A DNA stretch of 35,150 bases from Deltaproteobacteria bacterium. Lineage in GTDB: Bacteria > Myxococcota_A > Polyangia > JACPQR01. The notes under the pieces were generated by a model, which saw only the letters and a program-made list of their open reading frames with translations, was not told the origin of the DNA and searched no databases. Positions within the stretch are counted from its first letter, which is position 1; each line of letters begins with the position of its first letter. The position numbers were made by a program, and so were the translations under genes. The stretch covers positions 1-35,150 of the forward strand of contig JACPQR010000029.1 of assembly GCA_016190375.1 (NCBI GenBank). Direction: 5' to 3'. This document shows positions 15,453 through 24,156 of this stretch, piece after piece.

Positions 15453-17573
15453 TCAGATGGGAGCGACCGGACGGATCGCGGGCGGAGGCGTCCTCGTGCC
15501 GTCGATGGCGCGGCGCACGGTGTACGCGAGGTCGGCGCTGGAGAACGGCTTGCGCAAGAGGATGGTCCCCGCCCGGAGCTGGCCGTGCGGGGCGATCGAC
15601 TCGTCGGGATGCCCCGAGACGAAGAGCACCCGCATCTTCGGCCAGCTCATGGTCAGCCGCTCGGCGAGGGCGAAGCCGCTCAGGAGCGGCATGACCACGT
15701 CCGTGACGAGCAGGTCGACCTTGCCGCGGTGCTGCTCGCAGAGGAGCAGCGCTTCCCCGCCGTTGCGGGCCTCGAGCACCGCGTAGCCCGACCGGCGGAG
15801 CATCCGGCCCGACGCCTCGCGCAGCGCATCCTCGTCCTCGACGAGGAGGACCGTCTCGGTCCCGCCCGGGGCGATGCTCGATCGCTCGGCGACCTCGGCC
15901 ACCTCCGCCGTCTCGAGCCGCGGCAGGGCCACGGTGAACGTCGTGCCACGCGCGAGCTGGCTCTTGACCTCGATGTGGCCGCCGCTCTGCGTGACGATGC
16001 CGTACACGGTCGCCAGGCCCAGCCCCGTTCCCTTGCCGACCTCCTTGGTCGTGAAGAACGGCTCGAAGATCCGCTCGCGCACCTCGTCGCTCATGCCGCT
16101 GCCCGTGTCGGTCACCGCGAGCTGGACCCACCTGCCGGCCGGGCGCGAGGGCGTCGCCTCGGCCAGCTCCACGTTGCGCGTCTCGATCACGAGCTTTCCG
16201 CCGTACGGCATCGCGTCGCGAGCGTTGACCGCCAGGTTCATGACCACCTGCTCGAGCTGACCGACGTCCGCCCGGACCGTGCCGAGGCCGGGATCCAGCG
16301 TCGCGAGGAACTGGATGTCCTCGCCGAGCAGGCGCTGCAGCAGCTTGCGCATGTCGCCGACCACCACGTTCACGTCGACCACGGTCGGCTGCAGGACCTG
16401 GCGCCGGCTGAACGCGAGGAGCTGGCGGGTCAGGGTCGCCGCGCGCAGCGCCGCGCGGTCGATCTCCTTCAGATCCTCGCGCGCCGAGGCGGACTGCGTG
16501 TCCTCGAGGAGGAGCGACGTGTAGCTCGTGATCACGGCGAGCAGGTTGTTGAAGTCGTGCGCGATGCCGCCCGCGAGCCGCCCGATCGCGCCGAGCTTCT
16601 CGACCTCGATCTGCTGCTCGACCAGCGAGTCCCTGTCACGGTCCAGGCGGACCCGCTCGAGCGACACGCTCACCACGGTCGCGAGAGCGCCGACCGCCGC
16701 GCGGACCTCCTCCTGCAGCGACCGGCCGGCTTGCAAGAGGAGGGTCCCGGCAGGCTCGCCCTTGGAGAGGAGAGGAACGACCATCCGATCGGGGCGAGCG
16801 CTCGGGGGGACCTTGCCGGCCGAGACGCACTCCTCGTCGGCGAGGGGCTCTTCGCCCCCGGCGCGCACCTTGACGACCCCAGCCGTGTCGCAGCGCGTGC
16901 ACACGACGGCCCGAGCACCGTCGCCGGCGAACGATCGAGCGGCCTGGGCGCCCAGCTCGAGCACGGTCCGCTCGTCGGTCGCCGTCGCGAGCCCGGTCGC
17001 GGCGCGCGTCAGCTCGTGCGCCAGGGCCATCGAGCGCTCTTGCCTCTCGAACGCGCCGCCCAGAAGGTGCATCGTGCCGGCCACGAGCGTCATTCCGATC
17101 ACGTTGCCGACCAGCAGGTGAACGTTGGAGGCGGTACCGAGCACCAGGTGCGCTCCGAGCATCGCCAGGGAATGGCACGCGGCGACCAGCACGACGCGCC
17201 GCCGCGAGCCGAACGTCGCGGTGAACGTCAGCCCGCCGTAGAAGATCCCCGCCGCCCTCGGCAGATCCCCGAACGCGGTCGCGAGGGTGAACAGGGCCAG
17301 GCCGTGCAGCGGATCGTGCAGCACGAAGGACCTGCGCCGGCGGTACATCGTGGTCCAGAGGGCGGCGAGGTAGGCGATCGCGGCCCAGGCGACGAGCCGA
17401 TGCGCCAAGCTCGCGGGCGAATCGGCGACGAGCCAGACAGCCCATGCGGACTGCAGGAACGAGGCGATCAGGAAGAACCACCGGAGCTTTCCGATGAGAT
17501 TCGCAGGCGGACGCCACCATCCTGTCCCGTTGGCGACCGAGGCGAGAGACCCCGCATGACCGGAGACACTCAT
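15453..17573 (-). CDS. Hybrid sensor histidine kinase with C-terminal receiver
   Basis: This 706-aa protein has a membrane-embedded N-terminus (about 30-170, several hydrophobic helices), a GAF-like domain (about 195-305), a HisKA region with phospho-acceptor His339 in GGIAHDFNNLLAVITSY, and an ATPase domain with Asn446 (MNLAVNARDAM), Asp489 (DTGSGMS) and GKGTGLGL. A REC domain (about 573-690) has the acidic cluster EDED and phospho-acceptor Asp625 (LLVTDVVMPL). The signal passes from His339 to Asp625. It is then probably handed to a histidine phosphotransferase or a separate regulator, since no DNA-binding output domain is present. The start follows a 98-bp gap after the beta-barrel gene, so it may be transcribed with it or from its own promoter. 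All catalytic boxes are intact. Confidence 0.93.
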   Translation of the reverse strand: MSVSGHAGSLASVANGTGWWRPPANLIGKLRWFFLIASFLQSAWAVWLVADSPASLAHRLVAWAAIAYLAALWTTMYRRRRSFVLHDPLHGLALFTLATAFGDLPRAAGIFYGGLTFTATFGSRRRVVLVAACHSLAMLGAHLVLGTASNVHLLVGNVIGMTLVAGTMHLLGGAFERQERSMALAHELTRAATGLATATDERTVLELGAQAARSFAGDGARAVVCTRCDTAGVVKVRAGGEEPLADEECVSAGKVPPSARPDRMVVPLLSKGEPAGTLLLQAGRSLQEEVRAAVGALATVVSVSLERVRLDRDRDSLVEQQIEVEKLGAIGRLAGGIAHDFNNLLAVITSYTSLLLEDTQSASAREDLKEIDRAALRAATLTRQLLAFSRRQVLQPTVVDVNVVVGDMRKLLQRLLGEDIQFLATLDPGLGTVRADVGQLEQVVMNLAVNARDAMPYGGKLVIETRNVELAEATPSRPAGRWVQLAVTDTGSGMSDEVRERIFEPFFTTKEVGKGTGLGLATVYGIVTQSGGHIEVKSQLARGTTFTVALPRLETAEVAEVAERSSIAPGGTETVLLVEDEDALREASGRMLRRSGYAVLEARNGGEALLLCEQHRGKVDLLVTDVVMPLLSGFALAERLTMSWPKMRVLFVSGHPDESIAPHGQLRAGTILLRKPFSSADLAYTVRRAIDGTRTPPPAIRPVAPI

Positions 17574-17640
17574 ACCGCTGACCGGTGCTACGGCCGCGGC
17601 CGAGAATCCGTAACGCCGGGGGCGATTCGTCCCCGACGGG

Positions 17641-17654
17641 TCTCAGAGCTGAGA
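17641..17654. promoter_or_regulatory. 14-bp near-palindrome TCTCAG-AG-CTGAGA
   Basis: The two 6-bp arms are perfectly inverted around a 2-base centre. It lies 68 bp upstream of the kinase start and just after the beta-barrel stop. The symmetry suits a dimeric DNA-binding protein; alternatively it is a mild hairpin in the spacer. Confidence 0.35.
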
Positions 17655-17671
17655 TTGGTGAATGGGTACGG

Positions 17672-18379
17672 CTACAGCCAGAAGGTGAAGCCGAAGCCGG
17701 TGACGAGGTCGCCGGCGAGGGAGAGCGAGAAGCCCGAGGTGTCATCGCCGCCCGACTCGCCGCTCGCGATCGCGAGCCGCAGGCCGGTCTGTCCGTGCAG
17801 GGACACGAAGCTGGCCAGGAACAGCTCCGCCTGCAAGCCGACGCCGAGGCCGAACGTGAGGCTCGAGGATTCGATGTCCCCGTCGACGTCGGGGAACTTC
17901 GTGCTCGTCGACAGGATGTTCAGGTCGCCCATGATCCCGATGGCGGTGGAGCCCGCGGTCAGGATCCGGAAGGCTCCCCCGAATCCCGCGAAGACCGAGG
18001 TCTGGCTGAAGTCGGCCTCTCCCGCGGACGCGCTCGCGACGAGCGTTCCGAAGGTGAGGCCCAGATCGACGCCGTCCGAGAGCTGGTAGCGCGCCTGCAG
18101 GCCCACGGCGCCGCCGAGGAGCGCTTCGCCGCCGACGCCGAGGTGGCCGGCGTTGTCGGTCCATCGCTCCTCCTCGGGGGCGACGGTCGCCGCGACCTCC
18201 GGCGTGGGAGGCGGCAGGGGCGCGGGCGGCGGCGGCACCGGCTCGGCCATCGGCGCCGTCTCGGTGCCTTCGGTCGGAGGCGTCAGCGGCGCCTGGTCCG
18301 TGGGCACCTGCGCCACGACCGGGGAGGGGATGGCGAGGGAGGCGAAGAAGAGCATCGAGCAGATCGTCGTATGTCGCAT
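17672..18379 (-). CDS. Outer-membrane beta-barrel protein, copy 2
   Basis: This 235-aa protein has a signal peptide ending at about PVVAQ (residue 24), a Pro/Ala/Glu-rich stretch (about 25-70) and then alternating beta-strand residues to an aromatic C-terminus (FGFTFWL), as in small outer-membrane barrels. ATG 18379 follows GGAGG at 5-bp spacing. The upstream gene ends 12 bp before it, so the two are co-transcribed. Copy 1 has the same plan and the same type of C-terminus (FTVWFK), so they are diverged paralogues. It is probably a structural or small-molecule-facing OM protein; no catalytic motif is visible. Confidence 0.85.
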   Translation of the reverse strand: MRHTTICSMLFFASLAIPSPVVAQVPTDQAPLTPPTEGTETAPMAEPVPPPPAPLPPPTPEVAATVAPEEERWTDNAGHLGVGGEALLGGAVGLQARYQLSDGVDLGLTFGTLVASASAGEADFSQTSVFAGFGGAFRILTAGSTAIGIMGDLNILSTSTKFPDVDGDIESSSLTFGLGVGLQAELFLASFVSLHGQTGLRLAIASGESGGDDTSGFSLSLAGDLVTGFGFTFWL

Positions 18380-18384
18380 CTTGG

Positions 18385-18389
18385 CCTCC
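18385..18389 (-). promoter_or_regulatory. Ribosome site GGAGG for barrel copy 2
   Basis: GGAGG lies 5 bases before ATG 18379. Copy 1 has the same site at the same spacing (18994-18998), which settles its start. Confidence 0.8.
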
Positions 18390-18391
18390 TG

Positions 18392-18988
18392 TTACTTGAA
18401 CCACACGGTGAAGCCGGCCGAGCCGAAGAGGTCCGTTCCCAGGTCGAGCGCGAACCCGCTGCGGTCGGGGGCCGAGTCGATGGAGCCCTCCGTGACCTCG
18501 TCCTCGCCGATGAAGTCGATCGACAGGCCCGCCTGGGCGAAGAGGGACAGGTACTGCGTTGGGAAGTACTCGCCCTGAAGTCCCAGACCGATGAGGAGGT
18601 CGGTCGCCGAGTCGTCCGACTCGGAGTCACCCGAGCCCGACGTCTGCGACACCGAGTCGATGTCCGCGCCAAAGATGGCCGAGAGGCTGCCCCGCTGCCA
18701 GTACGCCACCTTGTAGCTCCCGTAGAGACCGACCTGAAACTCGGTCTGGTCGAAGGAGAAGTCGCCCTGCTCGTCCTTCGACAGCGCGAACCCGAGGGCC
18801 AGCTCCAGGCCGAGCTGCGGCGTCACGTACGTCCGGACGTTGATCCCGCTGGTGCCGCCCAGCGTCGTCGTTGCGCCGACGCCGACCGCGCCCGACTTGT
18901 TGGCCCAGTCGGGGGCGTCCCCTTCCTGCGCCGCCGCGGGCGCCGCCATGAACACGAGGGCCATGGCAACCATCGCTGCATTTTTCAC
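18392..18988 (-). CDS. Outer-membrane beta-barrel protein, copy 1
   Basis: This 198-aa protein has a signal peptide (VKNAAMVAMALVFMAAPAAAQ) and a barrel-like mature part that ends GFTVWFK. I choose GTG 18988 rather than the ATG at 19000. GGAGG lies exactly 5 bases before GTG 18988, as in the paralogue downstream, while the ATG reads through that ribosome site. The mature part has strand-length alternating Gly/aromatic segments and an Asp/Ser-rich loop (SGSGDSESDDSATD). It is the first gene of a barrel-barrel unit, with the hybrid kinase 98 bp further on. The divergent BadF-like gene starts 114 bp away. Confidence 0.83.
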   Translation of the reverse strand: MKNAAMVAMALVFMAAPAAAQEGDAPDWANKSGAVGVGATTTLGGTSGINVRTYVTPQLGLELALGFALSKDEQGDFSFDQTEFQVGLYGSYKVAYWQRGSLSAIFGADIDSVSQTSGSGDSESDDSATDLLIGLGLQGEYFPTQYLSLFAQAGLSIDFIGEDEVTEGSIDSAPDRSGFALDLGTDLFGSAGFTVWFK

Positions 18989-19102
18989 GCATGCCTCCAT
19001 TGGTGAGGTTCTGCGCCCCGATCGTCGGACGGGCCTGGCGTGGCGTCAAAAAAAGCGCGATCGTGGAGCAATCCGGCCGCCGGTTGTGCTGCAATGGGGC
19101 CG

Positions 19103-22100
19103 ATGCCGCCTTCGAGGAGGATCGCCGGGCTGGATCTCGGCAAGGCCACGGCGAAGCTCGTGGTCGTCGCGGAGGTCGGAACGAACGCGGTCGAGGTGCT
19201 GGAGCGGCGTCATGTCGCGCACGACGGCCGACCCTTCGACGTGCTCCGGCAGTGGTATCGCGAGGCCGACCTCGCCTCCTGCGCCGCCCTCGGCGTGACG
19301 GGGCTCCACGCGCTCGAGGTCGTCGCGCCCGCGATCACGGGCTTGCCCGAGGACGCGTGCCTCGAGGCCGCGATCCGGACGAGAAAGGACATGTCGGGCC
19401 CGCTCCGGATCGTGAGCGTCGGGGCTCGCGGCTACTCGGTCCTCGCCAGGGGCCAGGACGGGCACGTCACCTGGCTGGAGAACGACAAGTGCTCGTCGGG
19501 CACCGGCGAGACCATCGTCAAGATCGCGGGCCGCTTCGGCCTGGGGATCGAGGAGGCCGACCGTCTCGCGCTGGGTGCGGGCGGCGCCATTCCGATCACC
19601 GCTCGGTGCTCGGTCTTCGCCAAGAGCGAGATGACTCACTTCGGCAACCAGGGCCGTCCGGTCGATCAGCTCTTCCGCGGGTACTTCGAGTCGGTGGCGC
19701 GGATCGTCTCGGCTCTCCTCGAGCGGGCCCGGGTCGACGGCCCCACGTACGTCGTGGGCGGCGGCAGCAGGATCGCCACGCTGGTCGACGCGCTTCGCAG
19801 GATGCACGGGCCCGGCGTGCAGGTTCCCGAGGACGCGCTCTTCCTCGAGGCGCTCGGCGCCGCGGTCGTCGCGTCGGAGCAGGCCCGCGCCGAGACCTTG
19901 CCGCGCCTTCCGGCCGATCCCGGCGCGCTCATCTCGGAGCGCGGGCGGAGGCTCGAGGTCCTCGAGCCCGCGAGCCGCTCGGCAGGCCGGGTCCGGCGCC
20001 TCGAGGCGCGCCGGCCGCCAGAGGGCGCAGAGCGGGAGCCGACCGTCCTCGGCCTGGACCTCGGGTCGACCGGGAGCAAGGCCGCGCTCACCTCGATCGC
20101 CACCGGCGAGCTGGTCCTCGACGTCTACGATCGCACTCGGGGAAACCCGGTCGAGGCCGCGCAGAGGCTCGTGGCCTCGATCCTCGGGCGCGGGCTCGAC
20201 GTCCGCGCCATCGGCGTCACCGGCTCCGGCCGCGAGGCCGTCGCGACGGTGCTGCGCGCCGCGTACCCGCACGCCGGCGGCCGGATCTTCGTCCAGAACG
20301 AGATCGTGGCGCACGCGACGGCGGCGATCCGCTGCGACGAGGACGGCGGCAGGAGCCTGTCCGTCGTGGAGATCGGAGGGCAGGACGCGAAGTTCATCCA
20401 GATCGCCGGCGGCCAGATCGTCGAGAGCGACATGAACAAGGCGTGCAGCGCGGGCACGGGGTCGTTCCTCGAGGAGCAGGCGCTCTTCTACGGCGTCCCC
20501 GAGATCGAGGAGCTCACGAGACTGGCCCAGACGGCCGAGCGCCCGCCCGAGCTCGGTCAGATGTGCACGGTGTTCGTCGCCGAGGCGGCCGCCCAGGCCG
20601 AGGGCCAGGGCTTCGGCCTCGCGGACCTGTTCGCGGGCTTCCAGTACTCCGTGATCCACAACTACAAGAACCGCGTGATGGGAGAGCGCGCCTTCGGCGA
20701 GCGCATCTTCTTCCAGGGCAAGCCCGCGAGCGGTCCCTCGCTCGCCTGGACGCTGGCAGCGGTGACCGGCCGCGAGGTCGTCGTCCCGCCGAACCCGGGC
20801 GCGATGGGCGCGTGGGGGATCGGGCTGTCCGCCCTGGGCGAACTCGGCGTCGCTCCGCTCCTGGGCTCGCCCTCGCTCGATCTGTCGGCGATCCCCGCGG
20901 CGCGCGTCGTCGAGCGCGGCGAGATCCGCTGCCAGGACCCGCGCTGCGCGACCTTCTGCCACATCGACAAGACGGTGGTCGCGATCGGCGAGGGCACGCG
21001 GAGCGTCCTGTCGGGCGGCGCCTGCCCGAAGTTCGAGATCTCGTCCGCGGGCCGCCCCAAGCTCCCGCTCGACGCGCCGAGCCCGTTCGACGAGCGGCAG
21101 CGCTTGCTCGCGCCCTTCGTCGTCGAGCGTCCGGGATCGCTCGTCCTCGGCGTACCGGCGGTCGGGGCGCTCACGGGCGTCGTTCCGTGGCTCGTGACGT
21201 TCCTGTCCGAGCTCGGCCTCGGCGCTCGCGTCCTCGGGCCCGACTCCCGCTCGCTCGCCCGGGGCGAGGAGCGCACCTGGTCGTATGATGCCTGCGCGCC
21301 CATCAAGATCGCCCACGGCGTCGCCGACGCCGAGATCGAGTCGCTGTTCTTCCCCAAGATCTTCGCGCTGCGCGACCGCGAGGGACCGGGCGGCCGGACC
21401 TGCGCGATGGAGCAGGCGCTCCCCGAGATGGTCGAGCGCTCGCTCGCGGCCCGCGGGCGCTCCGTCAGGGTGAAGGCGCCCGTCCTCGACTTCCGCTCGC
21501 CGGAGGAGATGCTCGGGCCGCTCGGATCGTTCGCCGTCTCGGTCGGGGCCGATCCGAGGCGAGTCCCCGACGCGGTCAGCCGCGCACGTCGAGCCCAGGA
21601 GGCCTACGAGGAGGAGCTCGCGGCGATCGGCGAGGGCGCCCTCGACTACGGCAGGCGCCACGGCATCCCCGTGGTCGTGGTCTGCGGATCGCTGCACGTC
21701 ATCCACGATCCCGTCGTCTCCGCGGGCATCCCGGGGATCCTTCGACACAACGGCGTCCTGCCCGTGCCCATGGACGCCTTCCGTATCCCCGACGGCGTCG
21801 ACCCGGTCCCCCGGCTCTACTGGGCCGACGCGAGCCGTGCGATTCGCGTGGCCCTCGCCGCCCGCGAGCGCGGCGACGTCTATCCGCTGCTCCTCGGCTC
21901 CTTCGGCTGCGGCCCGGCGTCGTTCAACGAGCACGTCTTCCACGCGCTGATGGACGGCCACCCGCACACCGCGCTCGAGAGCGACGGGCACGGGGGCGCC
22001 GCCGGCTACGTCACGCGCGTCCAGGCGTTTCTCCACGCGGTCAGGAGGCACGATCGCCGCCCGTCGCGGGCGCCCGCCCAGCGGCTGCGGTGGCTCGAGC

Positions 22101-23323
22101 CCCTCGCCGAGCCCTCCTTCGACCACGAGAAGGGCTCGCGCCTCGTGGTGCTCGCGATGTCCGACCGCTTCTCGCCGCTCCTCGCGGCGGTCTACCGGTC
22201 CTTCGGCTTCGATGCGGTCGCGTCGGGCCCCTCCTCCGCGACGGCACTCTCGCTCGGCCGCCGCGACTGCTCCGGCAAGGAGTGCCTCCCGTACCAGCTC
22301 ATCTGGGGATCGTTCCGGCAGGCTCTCGACTCGAGCCCCCCGGCCGCCGATCGCCGCACGGTGCTGCTGCAGGTGACCGGAGACGGCGCGTGCAGGAACT
22401 GCATGTTCAGCGTGAAGGACCAGATCTCGCTCGACCGCCTCGGGCTCGGCGATCGCGTCGTGGTGCGCCACATCAAGGCGCAGCCGACCCTGCCGATGGC
22501 CTTCGTCATCCGGCTCTGGGCGACGGTGGTCGCGTGGGACATCCTGCACCAGCTCGCCGCCTACCATCGTTCAGGCGAGGCCTCGGCGGGCGAGGTCGAC
22601 CGGCTGTACGGCCGGCTCTGCGACGAGCTGGAGCGGCTCGTGTCGCAGCCCTCGAAGCGAACCGCCCTCGGGCGGGGCGGCGAGTGGCTGTCCCTCGTCC
22701 GCCTCGTCGACGAGGCGGCGCGCGCGTTCGCTTCCCTGGGCTCGAAGGGCAACGGGCGCGGGCGCACCGTGCTCCTCACCGGCGACGTCTACATCCGGCT
22801 CGACGAGTTCGGGAGCGACGGGCTCGCGCGGCGTCTCGCCGAGCGAGGGATGCGTGTCCTCGTCGAGCCGTTCTCGGTCCTCGCGGAGTACGTCGCCCTC
22901 GAGCGCTCCAGCGATCTGCTCGGACTGCCGATGCAGCTCCTCGACAACGCGGCCTTCCGCGGCGTGATGGCCGCCGTCCGCAGGGCGCTGTACCGCCGCG
23001 TCCGCCCGCTTCACCCGTGGATGCCGATGCCCTCGGTCCCCGACCGCGTCCGCGAGTCGCGCCGCGTCATCGCCCGCCACCCCATCGGCGAGGCGCCGAT
23101 CACGGTCGGCAGCGTCCTTCACGCCTGGAACGAGCGGCACTGCGACGGCGTCGTCGTCGTCAGCCCCTGGGGCTGCGGCCCCGCCCTGATCAGCGAGAGC
23201 CTCTTGCGTCACCACCGCGAGATCCCGATGCTCTTCGTCTACACGGACGGATCCCCGATCGACGAGCGGCGATTGAACGGCTTCACCTTCCGCCTTCGCC
23301 AGAGCCCACCCCGGGCTGCCTGA
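19103..23323 (+). CDS. BadF/BadG/BcrA/HgdC-type double ATPase with DUF2229-like C-terminal domains
   Basis: This is a protein of about 1,406 aa. Domain 1 (about 1-290) and domain 2 (about 312-600) are ASKHA ATPase domains, each with the nucleotide motif GLDLG. Each also has the Cys-containing loops of 2-hydroxyacyl-CoA dehydratase activators: CSSGTGETIV and RCSVFAKSEM in the first, ACSAGTGSFLEEQA and MCTVFVAEAA in the second. Further Cys motifs follow (RCQDPRCATFCHI, GGACPKF). From about 680 the DUF2229 / dehydratase-subunit-like part begins (DACAPIKIAHG, CSGKECLPYQ, GDGACRNCMFSV, SPWGCGPALISE). Such proteins are thought to hold iron-sulfur clusters and couple ATP use to electron transfer; the reaction is unproven here. 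I use ATG 19103; ATG 19094 is an equal alternative. The frame ends 17 bp before the phosphatase gene. Confidence 0.9.
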   Translation: MPPSRRIAGLDLGKATAKLVVVAEVGTNAVEVLERRHVAHDGRPFDVLRQWYREADLASCAALGVTGLHALEVVAPAITGLPEDACLEAAIRTRKDMSGPLRIVSVGARGYSVLARGQDGHVTWLENDKCSSGTGETIVKIAGRFGLGIEEADRLALGAGGAIPITARCSVFAKSEMTHFGNQGRPVDQLFRGYFESVARIVSALLERARVDGPTYVVGGGSRIATLVDALRRMHGPGVQVPEDALFLEALGAAVVASEQARAETLPRLPADPGALISERGRRLEVLEPASRSAGRVRRLEARRPPEGAEREPTVLGLDLGSTGSKAALTSIATGELVLDVYDRTRGNPVEAAQRLVASILGRGLDVRAIGVTGSGREAVATVLRAAYPHAGGRIFVQNEIVAHATAAIRCDEDGGRSLSVVEIGGQDAKFIQIAGGQIVESDMNKACSAGTGSFLEEQALFYGVPEIEELTRLAQTAERPPELGQMCTVFVAEAAAQAEGQGFGLADLFAGFQYSVIHNYKNRVMGERAFGERIFFQGKPASGPSLAWTLAAVTGREVVVPPNPGAMGAWGIGLSALGELGVAPLLGSPSLDLSAIPAARVVERGEIRCQDPRCATFCHIDKTVVAIGEGTRSVLSGGACPKFEISSAGRPKLPLDAPSPFDERQRLLAPFVVERPGSLVLGVPAVGALTGVVPWLVTFLSELGLGARVLGPDSRSLARGEERTWSYDACAPIKIAHGVADAEIESLFFPKIFALRDREGPGGRTCAMEQALPEMVERSLAARGRSVRVKAPVLDFRSPEEMLGPLGSFAVSVGADPRRVPDAVSRARRAQEAYEEELAAIGEGALDYGRRHGIPVVVVCGSLHVIHDPVVSAGIPGILRHNGVLPVPMDAFRIPDGVDPVPRLYWADASRAIRVALAARERGDVYPLLLGSFGCGPASFNEHVFHALMDGHPHTALESDGHGGAAGYVTRVQAFLHAVRRHDRRPSRAPAQRLRWLEPLAEPSFDHEKGSRLVVLAMSDRFSPLLAAVYRSFGFDAVASGPSSATALSLGRRDCSGKECLPYQLIWGSFRQALDSSPPAADRRTVLLQVTGDGACRNCMFSVKDQISLDRLGLGDRVVVRHIKAQPTLPMAFVIRLWATVVAWDILHQLAAYHRSGEASAGEVDRLYGRLCDELERLVSQPSKRTALGRGGEWLSLVRLVDEAARAFASLGSKGNGRGRTVLLTGDVYIRLDEFGSDGLARRLAERGMRVLVEPFSVLAEYVALERSSDLLGLPMQLLDNAAFRGVMAAVRRALYRRVRPLHPWMPMPSVPDRVRESRRVIARHPIGEAPITVGSVLHAWNERHCDGVVVVSPWGCGPALISESLLRHHREIPMLFVYTDGSPIDERRLNGFTFRLRQSPPRAA

Positions 23324-23326
23324 GAG

Positions 23327-23332
23327 TACAAT
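23327..23332 (+). promoter_or_regulatory. Putative -10 box TACAAT
   Basis: TACAAT lies in the 17-bp gap after the BadF-like stop and ends 8 bases before GTG 23341. It suggests a separate, leaderless transcript for the phosphatase even though the two genes nearly touch. Confidence 0.45.
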
Positions 23333-23340
23333 CCGGTGCC

Positions 23341-24096
23341 GTGCGCGGCCCGCGGACGATCGTGATCGGCGACGTGCACGGCGAAGAGGGCCACCTCGAG
23401 GTGCTGCTCGGCCGGCTGCCCGAGCTCGACGCGGACGACACGCTGGTCCTCCTCGGCGACTACGTCGATCGCGGCCCCGACTCGAAGGGCGTCGTGGAGC
23501 GCGTCCGGCGGCTCGCGCGCGAGTCCGTCGCGAAGGTCGTCGCGCTCAGGGGAAACCACGAGGACAAGTGGATCGACTGCGCCAGGGAGCCCGACCCCAG
23601 CTTCCTTCTCCCGCCGGGAAACGGCTGCGCGAACATGCTTCGATCGTTCACGGGCCGGTCTGCGGCCACCGGAGAGATCGGGCGCGAGGAGATGAAGCTC
23701 CTCTTCGACGTCGCGTCCTGGCTCCCCGCGGACGTGACCGACTGGATGGCGGGCCTCCCGCTCTGGTACGAGGACGAGCACGCCATCTACGTCCACGCGG
23801 GGCTCGACGCCGAGGGGAACCTCTGGCGCCACCCGAGCGAGAGCTCCGAGGCGGGCCTCCTGTGGTCCCGCGAGCCCGGGTTCTTCCGCGGCTACGAGGG
23901 CAAGCGGCTGATCTTCGGGCACACGCCGGTCGTGGGGCTGCCGCTCGACCACCTCGGGTTCGTCCGCCGCCTCTTCGACGATCCGACCGACGTCTGGGTG
24001 CGGGGCGACCTCGTGTGCGTGGACACCGGCTGCGGCAAGGGGGGGTTCCTGTCCGCGATCGAGCTGCCCGGGATGAGCGTCTACGAGTCGCGGTGA
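23341..24096 (+). CDS. PP1/PP2A-like metallophosphatase
   Basis: This 251-aa protein has the three metallophosphatase signatures in order: GDVHG (10-14), GDYVDRG (39-45) and GNHE (71-74). A later His in YVHAGLD and IFGHTPV completes the metal centre. This layout fits bacterial Ser/Thr phosphatases (PrpA/PrpE-like) and ApaH-type enzymes; the length is usual for both. GTG 23341 is the only start that places GDVHG at the normal distance from the N-terminus. The in-frame sequence upstream overlaps the previous gene and is not protein-like. The protein is cytosolic. It is followed by an OPT transporter on the same strand. Confidence 0.92.
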   Translation: MRGPRTIVIGDVHGEEGHLEVLLGRLPELDADDTLVLLGDYVDRGPDSKGVVERVRRLARESVAKVVALRGNHEDKWIDCAREPDPSFLLPPGNGCANMLRSFTGRSAATGEIGREEMKLLFDVASWLPADVTDWMAGLPLWYEDEHAIYVHAGLDAEGNLWRHPSESSEAGLLWSREPGFFRGYEGKRLIFGHTPVVGLPLDHLGFVRRLFDDPTDVWVRGDLVCVDTGCGKGGFLSAIELPGMSVYESR

Positions 24097-24121
24097 GAAC
24101 AGCCGCCCGCCGCGCCAGGTG

Positions 24122-24127
24122 GTAGTC
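24122..24127 (+). promoter_or_regulatory. Putative extended -10 box TGGTAGTCT
   Basis: TAGTCT with TG in the extended position ends 29 bases before ATG 24157. The leader holds GAAAGG as a ribosome site, so this gene is probably not leaderless, unlike several neighbours. Confidence 0.4.
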
Positions 24128-24156
24128 TCCCGCCCGTCTCCATCGAAAGGCCCGCG

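Noticed and set aside
15384..18089. 901-aa plus-strand frame over the kinase
   Set aside because: Antisense of the kinase and barrel genes with no recognisable fold; kinase motifs on the minus strand are complete.
19046..22567. 1173-aa minus-strand frame
   Set aside because: Antisense of the BadF-like gene, kept open by high GC at third positions; composition is Arg/Asp/Gly-rich with no domain.
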